A stretch of DNA of 64,000 nt, taken from the NCBI GenBank assembly GCA_011620555.1, contig WOYY01000042.1, forward strand, positions 43,693 to 107,692, in the 5' to 3' direction. Below are positions 34,643 through 42,489 of this stretch, one piece after another; within the stretch, counting starts at the first letter, position 1; each line of letters starts with the position of its first letter. A program made the translations under genes and the position numbers. The notes under the pieces are model-generated. The model ran no database searches, was not told where the DNA came from, and worked only from the letters and a program-made list of their open reading frames with translations. This DNA is from Anaerolineaceae bacterium (GTDB taxonomy: Bacteria > Chloroflexota > Anaerolineae > Anaerolineales > Anaerolineaceae).

Positions 34643-35948
34643 ATCAAGGTTTGAGAACATCCATAATATTTTGATTGTCAATGTCCATTCTGCCCATAAT
34701 GCGGGGGACTTTGCCCTCTTGCATCAAACCATTTATTATCTCAAACATAGTTTAGGTGAAGCAAACATCAATCTCCTCGCCAATTGGCCGAATGAAAAAG
34801 CAATCAGCGAGATTAGTGATAATGTGATCGGATCACCGTGGTGGGTGATCAAAGTTTGGGATAAAAATAAAAAGCCGCGTTACCAGGTACTTTCATTTAT
34901 TATTAGTCTGATTTACCTGATGATATTTCGGCTAAACGTTTTGAATACCCCCAAGAGGTTAATCCCACAAGATTGGCACAATATTTTTTCTCAATTTTCG
35001 CATGCAGATTTGGTTGTCGCTGTTTCTGGGAATCAATTATTTTCGAGCGGGCGGCTAGGATGGCCTTTACCTGTTGTAGCTTATCCCATCTTTCTGGCAA
35101 ACATATTTAAAAAGAAAACCATCATTTTCCCCCAATCAGTCGGACCGTTTAATACACGCTTCGAGAAAGCAATCGTCAAATTTGTTTACAACAATGTTGA
35201 GAAATTATATATAAGAGATCTTGAATCATTGAAGTTAATCCAGTCATTAAATATCGAAAAGTCTCATCCGAGTTTCATGCATGATATCGCCTTTACATTT
35301 CCACCAGCGAGAGCCAATGATGCTAAAGATTTTTTGCGACCGATAGGTTACCTTGCCAACAGAAAGAAAATTGGCATGACCATAATCTCGCCAATGCCCA
35401 GTTATCTTTCTTCTCAATTGATGCAGAATTATTATCAGAGTATAGCAGTGACGATCGAGTACTTGGTCAACCAATCCAACTTTGACGTGTTTTTGTTTTG
35501 CCAGGTAAATGGCCCGACTCAGGATGAAAACGACAGGGTTGGAATCGAAAAAGTCCTATCTCTATTAGCGGATTCAATCAAGAAAAATATCCATATCCTG
35601 CCGGATACCCTAACCGCCGCCGAGTTGAAAGCTGCTTATGGCCTGATGGATATTTTCGTTGCCAGCAGACTTCATTCAGGGATTTTCTCTTTAGGAATGC
35701 GCGTTCCCACGCTATTTGTAGGGTATCTTTATAAAACCAAAGGGATCCTAGAGGCAATCGGCTTGACAGAATACAACATCGAATTATCGCAAATTACTGC
35801 CAACATTCTGATAGATAAAATCGATGATGTTTGGAAAAGGAAAAACAAATTACAAGAACAGATCAATACCAATATGTTGAAAATTGAACATGATTTAGCA
35901 CAACTCCCAACAGATATAACAAAGGTATTATTTTCCCATGACAATTAA
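34635..35948 (+). CDS. Polysaccharide pyruvyl transferase-family protein
   Basis: A 437-residue GT-B-like protein of the polysaccharide pyruvyl transferase family, which adds ketal-linked pyruvate to glycans. Landmarks are NVHSAHNAGDFALLHQTI near the start, VVAVSGNQLFSSGRLG, FPQSVGPFN, and FVASRLHSGIFSLGMRVPTLF near the end. I chose ATG 34635, which overlaps the flippase stop by eight bases; an in-frame TTG at 34605 would add ten residues inside that gene. It overlaps the next gene by 11 bases, so the cluster is tightly coupled. Confidence 0.85.
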   Translation: MNRSRFENIHNILIVNVHSAHNAGDFALLHQTIYYLKHSLGEANINLLANWPNEKAISEISDNVIGSPWWVIKVWDKNKKPRYQVLSFIISLIYLMIFRLNVLNTPKRLIPQDWHNIFSQFSHADLVVAVSGNQLFSSGRLGWPLPVVAYPIFLANIFKKKTIIFPQSVGPFNTRFEKAIVKFVYNNVEKLYIRDLESLKLIQSLNIEKSHPSFMHDIAFTFPPARANDAKDFLRPIGYLANRKKIGMTIISPMPSYLSSQLMQNYYQSIAVTIEYLVNQSNFDVFLFCQVNGPTQDENDRVGIEKVLSLLADSIKKNIHILPDTLTAAELKAAYGLMDIFVASRLHSGIFSLGMRVPTLFVGYLYKTKGILEAIGLTEYNIELSQITANILIDKIDDVWKRKNKLQEQINTNMLKIEHDLAQLPTDITKVLFSHDN

Positions 35949-37113
35949 AATTCTTCAGATCATTCGAGGATTGGATATTGGCGGAGATAGTGGTGGCGCT
36001 GAACTTTTCGGTGTTAAATTAGCCAGAGAGCTGAATAAGATTCCCGATTGCGAAGTGTGGATATGCGCCTTCTACTCAGTTGGGACGAAGACAGAAAAGG
36101 AATGGCAAAGAAAATTAATAAGTGAAGGGATTAACACCTTTTTCGTTTCAGAATGGGAAGGGTATAACAATCTCAGAAAATTCGTCAACGGCATCCGAAA
36201 TCTGCTGTCTGAAATATCTGGCTTCCGCCCTGATGTTTGCCATAGTCATTTCCAACTGGGGACATTAGCGGCAATCATAATAAAATTCATTGGAAGAACG
36301 CAAACGGCCTATCGCACATCACATATTCGAAAAGAATGGAATCAGGGGAGATGGACATGGTTATTATCCCCCTTATTCATGAAACTCATCTTTCCTAAAT
36401 ACTTGGACGGCGAGATCGGTGTTTCACAAGCGGTTTGCAACTACCTGATTGAGCGACGCCCGGGAAAGATTGACAAATCAAAAATCCATCTGATTTACAA
36501 CGGGATTGATATAGAGCATATCCAAAAAATGGGTCAAGAGTCCTTCACTTCTCAAGATGAGATTTTATTTAATCAAAGCGAACATATCATCGGTTGTATT
36601 GGCCGTCTGGCGGAGCAAAAGGGTTATCCATACCTTATTCAGGCATTGGATGGCGTTATTCAGCAAATCCCTGATTGCGAACTTCATATCGTTGGCGATG
36701 GTGAATTAAGATCCGAACTTGAACAAATGGTCATGGACCAACGTTTATCAAAGCACGTAAAATTTCTTGGATTGCGTAATAATGTCCATTCGCTAATGAA
36801 ACATTGGGACATCTTCGTACTCCCATCATTATGGGAAGGTTTTCCTACAGTTATTATGGAAGCAATGATTGCCGGAGTGCCGGTGATTGCAACGGATATT
36901 CCCGGAACGAATGAATTAGTGATTGACAATCAAACGGGCATATTGGTACCCCCTGGTGACGTGCAGACATTAACAAATGCCATCATCAAACTTTTTCATC
37001 GGCCAGACTTACAAAGAGATTTGGCTAAAAATGCATCAATCCGAGTCAATAATTTTAGTATGGAAACTATCGCTCAGGATTATTATCAGTTATTCAAAAA
37101 TAATTTGAAATAA
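35938..37113 (+). CDS. GT4-type glycosyltransferase
   Basis: A 391-residue glycosyltransferase with the clearest GT4 hallmarks in the window. It has GGDSGGAELFGVKLARELN at the N-terminus, IGCIGRLAEQKGYPYLI, LHIVGDGELR, and the donor motif LPSLWEGFPTVIMEAMIAG with the E-x7-E pair. It starts at ATG 35938 inside the preceding gene, so translational coupling is likely. It is the last plus-strand gene of the glycan run; the next gene is a lipoprotein on the opposite strand. Confidence 0.92.
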   Translation: MTIKILQIIRGLDIGGDSGGAELFGVKLARELNKIPDCEVWICAFYSVGTKTEKEWQRKLISEGINTFFVSEWEGYNNLRKFVNGIRNLLSEISGFRPDVCHSHFQLGTLAAIIIKFIGRTQTAYRTSHIRKEWNQGRWTWLLSPLFMKLIFPKYLDGEIGVSQAVCNYLIERRPGKIDKSKIHLIYNGIDIEHIQKMGQESFTSQDEILFNQSEHIIGCIGRLAEQKGYPYLIQALDGVIQQIPDCELHIVGDGELRSELEQMVMDQRLSKHVKFLGLRNNVHSLMKHWDIFVLPSLWEGFPTVIMEAMIAGVPVIATDIPGTNELVIDNQTGILVPPGDVQTLTNAIIKLFHRPDLQRDLAKNASIRVNNFSMETIAQDYYQLFKNNLK

Positions 37114-37170
37114 ATCTGTCATTTGCATAGGAATAACTAAACCTATCAATCTTCAAAATTAACTAAGTCT

Positions 37171-37614
37171 CTAAGGTGCATTATTCCTCACAATAACAAC
37201 TGGCTCAATTTCCAGAGTTTCATCAGCACTGACTTCATAGACATTAGGCACCTGATTTGAATCGGAAACAATTATGTAAGTACTGTCCAGTTTTCCAATA
37301 AATAATACATATTCACCAGGGGTTATGTTCAGGAAGACATAGGAACCATCTTCTCTTGAAATTGTAGAAGGGCTATGCGCTTCATCTAAGACAAATGCAC
37401 CGTTTTCATCATCTCCCCAATAGACTTTAGCCAACCGAATGACGGTCTTCCCAACGGGTTGCTTGCTTTCAGAAAGCAATATCCCGTAAACAATTGCTTT
37501 ACCCGACTCAGGTGTAGGAATTGAAGCCGTTTTTGAAGTGGTTGGTGATGCAGTACATCCCACAAGGAAGATAATGGTGGTAATCATCAATGCAGATTTC
37601 ACTACCTTATTCAT
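37171..37614 (-). CDS. Lipoprotein, unassigned
   Basis: A 147-residue secreted lipoprotein: MNKVVKSALMITTIIFLVGC is a signal peptide with the lipobox LVGC (Cys20). The mature part has short beta strands with a VFLNITPGEYVLFIGKL segment, as in carboxypeptidase-regulatory-like or other small beta-sandwich folds. I chose ATG 37614 because GAGGA precedes it; an upstream start at 37656 would add 14 residues before the signal peptide. It is convergent with the preceding glycosyltransferase gene. No function can be assigned. Confidence 0.75.
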   Translation of the reverse strand: MNKVVKSALMITTIIFLVGCTASPTTSKTASIPTPESGKAIVYGILLSESKQPVGKTVIRLAKVYWGDDENGAFVLDEAHSPSTISREDGSYVFLNITPGEYVLFIGKLDSTYIIVSDSNQVPNVYEVSADETLEIEPVVIVRNNAP

Positions 37615-37740
37615 AGATTCCTCATTTATATCTACTTCCAACTTAATCACAGACAAATTAACCCATAAGAATTATTGAAGTACTCCCAAACTCTATGGAT
37701 AATAGGATCATAATATAATTGCAATCTATTGGAGGAAACA

Positions 37741-39168
37741 ATGATCAAAAAATTTTTATCTGTACTAAGCATCGCATTCGTCATTGTTATGGCTTTCGGT
37801 TTTAATTATACACCGGTCTACGCTTATGCTTATGGCTCTGATTTTATATCCACCATCCATTATCAAAACGTGGGGGCGGCCACAGCAAATGTCACCATCT
37901 CCATTTATAACCAAGCTGGTGAAATAACTGCAACAGCGCCTGTAACTCAACTTGAGCCTGGCGGTGCTACATCCCTTTATGCAGGCACCATCAGCGGCCT
38001 TTCCGCTGATTTTATGGGCTCAGCTGTCATCAGTTCCGACCAACCCCTGGCGACCACAATTGCACAGGTTGGCTCAGGTTCTGTCAAAAATCAACCACTT
38101 TCTAATGGCTTTTCCTCAGGCTCTGACCGTGTATTTATCCCAACTGTCCTGAAGAACAAATTCTATTTTAACAGTGTCTTTTCAGTACAAAATATTGATT
38201 CTGTTAATGCGGATCTGACCCTCACCTTCAAGACTACCGAAGGAATGGAAATCATAGAAAAAGTCTATGATATCCCGACCCGATCGTCTTATGTCGTTGA
38301 TATGGGAAACACCAGCATGATTCCAAGCAGTGAATTTAATGGATCTGTTTTCATTGAAGCTGTGCAAACGGGGACATCGAATCCCGGTTCAATAGTGACA
38401 ACTTCAATGGAGTTACAATTCAACGGTTATAATGCCTACGCTTTCAATGGGGTGCCATTAACGGAGACCTCTAATAAGATTTATATGCCTTCTGCAGTTT
38501 GTAAATTTGGGCCTAATAATGACTCTACCTCTGCCTATGCAGTACAAAATCCGAACGCTACAGCCATATCTGTCACAGTTACCTACAGCAATGATCATGT
38601 TGATGGTCCCTATACGATTGCTCCTTATGCAAAACGCAGTTTCGATGGATGTGCGACTGGTAATCCAAAGGGTTTCTTAGGTTCGGCAATCGTGACATCT
38701 ATCGGTGGCAATGTTCATGCTGTCGGAAAAGTTTATGGGGGTGGATTATATCCGGCCCACTTAGGCTTCTCAGCGGGCAGCAACAAGATCGCTTTACCTT
38801 TTGTACGATGGACTGAAGACCATTGGTATGACGGCACTGGTCAACGCAGCTACATTGCCATTCAAAATATTGGCACATCATCAATTGCAGATGGTGAAGT
38901 AAAAGTATATTACTATGATAAAGATGGCAATTTGCTTGGTTCGCATACGCTCGGTGCCTTAGCTGTGGGCGGTAAAGCAAATTCTCATCCTTATTACATT
39001 GGGCCAGCTGGCTATGAATTCGGTACTTATCCAGATGGATCATCTGGTGGTGGTGCTATCGTTGAAGGTCCAGCTGGGAGTCAATTAGCAGTAGTAGTTC
39101 GTGTCCAGAAATATACCGGTGGAGGCAATTCGGTTGGTGAGGATTACGAAGGCATTCCGATTGAATAA
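37741..39168 (+). CDS. Secreted protein of four tandem beta-sandwich-like repeats
   Basis: A 475-residue exported protein. A signal peptide ends near residue 28 (VYA). Four repeats follow, each beginning with a strand containing Gln-Asn (HYQNVGAAT, FSVQNIDSV, YAVQNPNAT, IAIQNIGTS) and a two-strand unit such as ANVTISIYN. Each ends in a G-S-A-x-I-type strand (GSAVISS, GSVFIEA, GSAIVTS, GGAIVEG). The repeats are separated by linkers with a conserved IP or LP (VFIPTVL, IYMPSAV, IALPFVR). No enzyme motif or LPxTG anchor is seen. GGAGG precedes ATG 37741. It is probably a surface or S-layer-associated protein. A TATAAT at 37714-37719 may drive it. Confidence 0.8.
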   Translation: MIKKFLSVLSIAFVIVMAFGFNYTPVYAYAYGSDFISTIHYQNVGAATANVTISIYNQAGEITATAPVTQLEPGGATSLYAGTISGLSADFMGSAVISSDQPLATTIAQVGSGSVKNQPLSNGFSSGSDRVFIPTVLKNKFYFNSVFSVQNIDSVNADLTLTFKTTEGMEIIEKVYDIPTRSSYVVDMGNTSMIPSSEFNGSVFIEAVQTGTSNPGSIVTTSMELQFNGYNAYAFNGVPLTETSNKIYMPSAVCKFGPNNDSTSAYAVQNPNATAISVTVTYSNDHVDGPYTIAPYAKRSFDGCATGNPKGFLGSAIVTSIGGNVHAVGKVYGGGLYPAHLGFSAGSNKIALPFVRWTEDHWYDGTGQRSYIAIQNIGTSSIADGEVKVYYYDKDGNLLGSHTLGALAVGGKANSHPYYIGPAGYEFGTYPDGSSGGGAIVEGPAGSQLAVVVRVQKYTGGGNSVGEDYEGIPIE

Positions 39169-39194
39169 CCATCAATTATATTGTTGATAACGAT

Positions 39195-39231
39195 AGCATA
39201 AAAAGACGGATTTTATCTGTCTTTTTATGCT
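39195..39231. terminator. Bidirectional terminator
   Basis: A long hairpin (AGCATAAAAAGAC paired with GTCTTTTTATGCT) lies between the secreted repeat protein and the convergent methyltransferase gene. A-rich and T-rich flanks allow it to act on both strands. Confidence 0.8.
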
Positions 39232-39291
39232 TATATTCCACCTAATTTGAATAAATTCCAGGCTAATGTCATATGTGCTGGATAAAGTTTG

Positions 39292-40047
39292 TCAGCCTTT
39301 TTTCCTAACGATCATCTGTTGTCCAAATGTGAACTCGAATTGATCTTTTTTATCAGTAAAGAAATCATCCACGGCTTTCTTTGCTCCACGCCAATCATAA
39401 TAATCATCAACGATGATTACCCCCTCCACAGATAGGTGAGGGACTATTTGATACAACGAAGTATAAATTGAATCATACCAGTCGCTGTCGAGGTGGGCGA
39501 GAGCTACCGGTTCAGAAATTTTAAGAACATCCTCAAAATAACCTTTATGCAATTCTATCCGATTCTCTCTCAAGGGAAGGTTAAATTTTAGGAAATTTTC
39601 TTCAACTCTTTTAATCAGGTTCACCTCATAACCATAATACTGGTCATTCTGGATACCTTTAGCTTTTCCAGTGTTGATTTCCTGATATCGTTCAAAAGCG
39701 TCATTTTCATCTTTCTCAGATGGAGGTGGAATCTGAGCAAAGGTGTCGTAGATTGCGAATTTCCGACTTTTGTTTTTTAAGAGAGCCATAAGGATCGCAG
39801 ACCCACCTAAAGCACATCCTGCTTCAACAAAGATCCCTGGAATCTGTCCCTTTTTGACCTGGCGAACACATTTACTAAGGTAAATCAGTTTGAGGACGCT
39901 GAGATAAGTCAACCGATTTTTTTTAATTCTGAGAATATTAATAAACGTCCGCGGCGACGTCAGTGCAAATTGTAAAATGAGTAAAATTTCGTCATTTGTA
40001 GTTTTTTGGGTTTTCGATTGTAAGGTATTGAAATGCATTCTAATCAT
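39292..40047 (-). CDS. TylF-type SAM-dependent methyltransferase
   Basis: A 251-residue class I methyltransferase related to macrocin O-methyltransferase (TylF), which methylates sugar hydroxyls. The SAM-binding region is FVEAGCALGGSAILMA. IYDTFAQIPPPSEKD and the acidic LAHLDSDWYDSIYTSL and VIIVDDYYDWRGAKKA segments are the TylF metal-site features. I prefer ATG 40047, which lies downstream of a likely -10 box (TATAAT at 40090-40085); a start at 40098 would add 17 residues upstream of that box. It probably decorates the glycan made by the cluster. It lies 28 bases or more downstream of the LuxR-kelch gene. Confidence 0.85.
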   Translation of the reverse strand: MIRMHFNTLQSKTQKTTNDEILLILQFALTSPRTFINILRIKKNRLTYLSVLKLIYLSKCVRQVKKGQIPGIFVEAGCALGGSAILMALLKNKSRKFAIYDTFAQIPPPSEKDENDAFERYQEINTGKAKGIQNDQYYGYEVNLIKRVEENFLKFNLPLRENRIELHKGYFEDVLKISEPVALAHLDSDWYDSIYTSLYQIVPHLSVEGVIIVDDYYDWRGAKKAVDDFFTDKKDQFEFTFGQQMIVRKKG

Positions 40048-40125
40048 CACGCTGTATCCAGTTGAATACCTATAAGTTAAACGCATTATACTATACACAC
40101 TAGTAAATTACTATTTTAATAATGG

Positions 40126-41397
40126 TCAATCAACAATAGGGATGAATATTTCAAAATAATATGCTTGATAATGCCAAAATTCCATCTGTTGATCTCCCAT
40201 ATCAGGTGACAATAAAAACAAAGATGATCCAATAGGGACGAGCGCAGCTTCCGATAAACCATTATCATAGAAAGCTTGTATTGATTGCCATTTCCCATCT
40301 ATAAATTGGTAAGCGGGTAACATTTCACTACTACCATTCTCACTTATTCCCCCAATCACATAGATAGAATCATAAATACTGGCCGCGCCAAAGCCATACC
40401 GCTCTTCGGACAAATTCACAAAATCTTCCCAAGGGGTCTCCCCATTCACGTCACGAGAAGGAAAATAAACTTGCACCAAACTTAAAATTTCTAACTCATT
40501 CCTGCCACCTAGGACTGCAATCTTGTCCGTCAAGCTCACCGCCTCGGCATCATATTTGGCAACGGCCATGGGCATCCCCAATTTCCAGATGTCCATCACC
40601 GGATCGTAAATGAAAACAGCTTTCAGAGCGCCTCCGCCATCCCAGCCCCCAAAAAGATATAATTGTCCTTCAAATTCTGTTAGGGCATACGAGCTGACCG
40701 CCTCCGGCAAAGCAGCACCACGCGTCCAGGCATCTTTTCGGGGATCATAAATTTCCAAGACATCCGTTGGCTGGCCGTCTGCCAACCTGCCCCCTGGGAC
40801 ATAAATCTTCTCACCGATCAACACACCATCCACATCCGTCACCGGAACGGGTTTGTCACTGAGCCGTTCCCAGGCGTCCGTTTCGATGTCATAGCGGAAA
40901 ACACTCCCGCTGACACCTTCCGGACCTTCCCCGGCGATAGCATAAATCTGGTTGTCATAAGCCACTGCGGCCAGCCCCACCCTCGCTTCCGGCATGGGGG
41001 CTAGTTCCTGCCAGCGCTCTAATGTGGCGGGGTCAACCTCCGGTTCCTGGGCCGGCAGGACAAACACAAAGAGGATGGTCAGGGCCACCGCCGCCGCCAG
41101 AAAGCCCCCCCCAAGGCCCACCCAGGGGTGAGTCCGCACATACCACCGCCAGCCGGTCTGCTCCTCTGGCTGGGCTGCTTCTCCACCCGGCACCGCCACG
41201 ATCCGCTGTTCAATCGCATAAACCGTCGCTTCCGTTCGAGAGGCGACGCCGGTCTTCTCGAAAATATTCCGCAGATGCACTTTGACCGTGTTGGGGCTGA
41301 TCGACAGCCGCTGCGAGATTTCGCGGTTGGTCAGACCTTGCGCGACCAGCTGGAGGACCTCCTTTTCGCGTTCGCTCAAAGGCGTGGGTTCAGTCAT
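40126..41397 (-). CDS. LuxR-type HTH protein with membrane helix and extracytoplasmic kelch propeller
   Basis: A 423-residue one-component-like regulator. Residues 5-62 are a LuxR (GerE) DNA-binding domain: LSEREKEVLQLVAQGLTNRE and the recognition helix SPNTVKVHLRNIF. A Pro/Glu-rich linker leads to one membrane helix (about 93-114). The rest, about 300 residues outside the membrane, is built of kelch-like blades (QIYAIAGEGPEG, EKIYVPGGRL, QLYLFGGWDGG, KIAVLGGRNE, SIYVIGGISENG). A surface sensor directly wired to DNA is inferred. It is flanked by gmd and the methyltransferase, both on the same strand. The C-terminal third is AT-rich and the rest GC-rich. An AGGA site precedes ATG 41397. Confidence 0.88.
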   Translation of the reverse strand: MTEPTPLSEREKEVLQLVAQGLTNREISQRLSISPNTVKVHLRNIFEKTGVASRTEATVYAIEQRIVAVPGGEAAQPEEQTGWRWYVRTHPWVGLGGGFLAAAVALTILFVFVLPAQEPEVDPATLERWQELAPMPEARVGLAAVAYDNQIYAIAGEGPEGVSGSVFRYDIETDAWERLSDKPVPVTDVDGVLIGEKIYVPGGRLADGQPTDVLEIYDPRKDAWTRGAALPEAVSSYALTEFEGQLYLFGGWDGGGALKAVFIYDPVMDIWKLGMPMAVAKYDAEAVSLTDKIAVLGGRNELEILSLVQVYFPSRDVNGETPWEDFVNLSEERYGFGAASIYDSIYVIGGISENGSSEMLPAYQFIDGKWQSIQAFYDNGLSEAALVPIGSSLFLLSPDMGDQQMEFWHYQAYYFEIFIPIVD

Positions 41398-41430
41398 CGG
41401 TTTTCCTGTTTAAATTCAGTTACGACCAAC

Positions 41431-42396
41431 TCAAACCTCTTTTTCCAGCGCATGCAAGTCCGCTTCCACCATCATCTGGACCAACGACTCAAAATCTACT
41501 TCAGGTTTCCAATTTAGCCTCTGGCGGGCATAGCTGAAATCCGCCACCAGGGGAAAAGTCTCTGCTGGTTGGTAAAAACGTTCGTCCTGCACGACATAAT
41601 CCGCATAGTTCAACCCAAGAATCTCGAATGCAGTCTTGCAAAACTCGCGCACTGAATGCAACTGACCGGTGCCGATCACATAATCATCCGGCTGGTCCTG
41701 TTGCAGCATCAGCCACATGGCTTTGACATAATCACCGGCAAACCCCCAATCCCGCTGGCAATCCAGATTCCCCAGATGTAATTTGTCTGCCATACCCAGT
41801 TTGATCCGGACTGCGCCATGTGTAATTTTACGAGTTACAAAATCCAGCCCCCGGCGGGGACTTTCGTGGTTATAGAGAATACCTGAAACAGCAAACATGC
41901 CAAAATGTTCCCTATAATTGCGAGCAAGCAAATGTCCATAAACTTTGGCTACGCCGTACGGATTACGAGGATTGAGATTGGAACGTTCGTTTTGTGGGGA
42001 TTCGGTGGCTGCACCAAAAATCTCGCTGGTGGAAGCCTGGTAAAACCGCGTCTTTGGGTTGAGTTGATGCAAGCTATCCAACAAACGGGCCACACCCAAA
42101 GCCGTCGACTCACCCGTTAACGCAGCCTGCCCCCAAGAAAGGTGAACATTCGACTGTCCACCCAGGTTATAAACCTCATCCGGACGATAGGTTTCAATAA
42201 TTTGAAAAAGCGAGCCCTGGTCCGTCAGGTCCCCTTGGACGATCTCAATCCGATCCTGGACCTGTGCTATCCGCTGGAAATCAAGAGTAGAAGAACGTCG
42301 GACCAGCCCCACAACACGATAACCCTTATTCAACAATAATTCTGCCAAATAAGAGCCATCTTGTCCGGTGACGCCGGTAATCAATGCAATGGTCAA
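41431..42396 (-). CDS. gmd: GDP-mannose 4,6-dehydratase
   Basis: Converts GDP-mannose to GDP-4-keto-6-deoxymannose, the precursor of GDP-rhamnose and GDP-fucose. The 321-residue short-chain dehydrogenase has the Rossmann motif TGVTGQDGSYLAE, NLGGQSNVH, the active-site TSEIFG, the catalytic YGVAK, and the Gmd signature NHESPRRG. LDCQRDWGFAGDYV is also typical. The start is TTG 42396 with GGGAG seven bases upstream. It supplies a deoxysugar for the glycan cluster; no reductase (RMD) or epimerase gene is next to it. A -10 TATAAT lies at 42438-42433. Confidence 0.92.
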   Translation of the reverse strand: MTIALITGVTGQDGSYLAELLLNKGYRVVGLVRRSSTLDFQRIAQVQDRIEIVQGDLTDQGSLFQIIETYRPDEVYNLGGQSNVHLSWGQAALTGESTALGVARLLDSLHQLNPKTRFYQASTSEIFGAATESPQNERSNLNPRNPYGVAKVYGHLLARNYREHFGMFAVSGILYNHESPRRGLDFVTRKITHGAVRIKLGMADKLHLGNLDCQRDWGFAGDYVKAMWLMLQQDQPDDYVIGTGQLHSVREFCKTAFEILGLNYADYVVQDERFYQPAETFPLVADFSYARQRLNWKPEVDFESLVQMMVEADLHALEKEV

Positions 42397-42489
42397 GTTA
42401 AAACTCCCAGTGGTAGTTTCCCAATCCCCCTTATTATACCAACTGAAATCTAAACGCCTGAGCGACTATTCGACATTGGGGAAAGCGGC

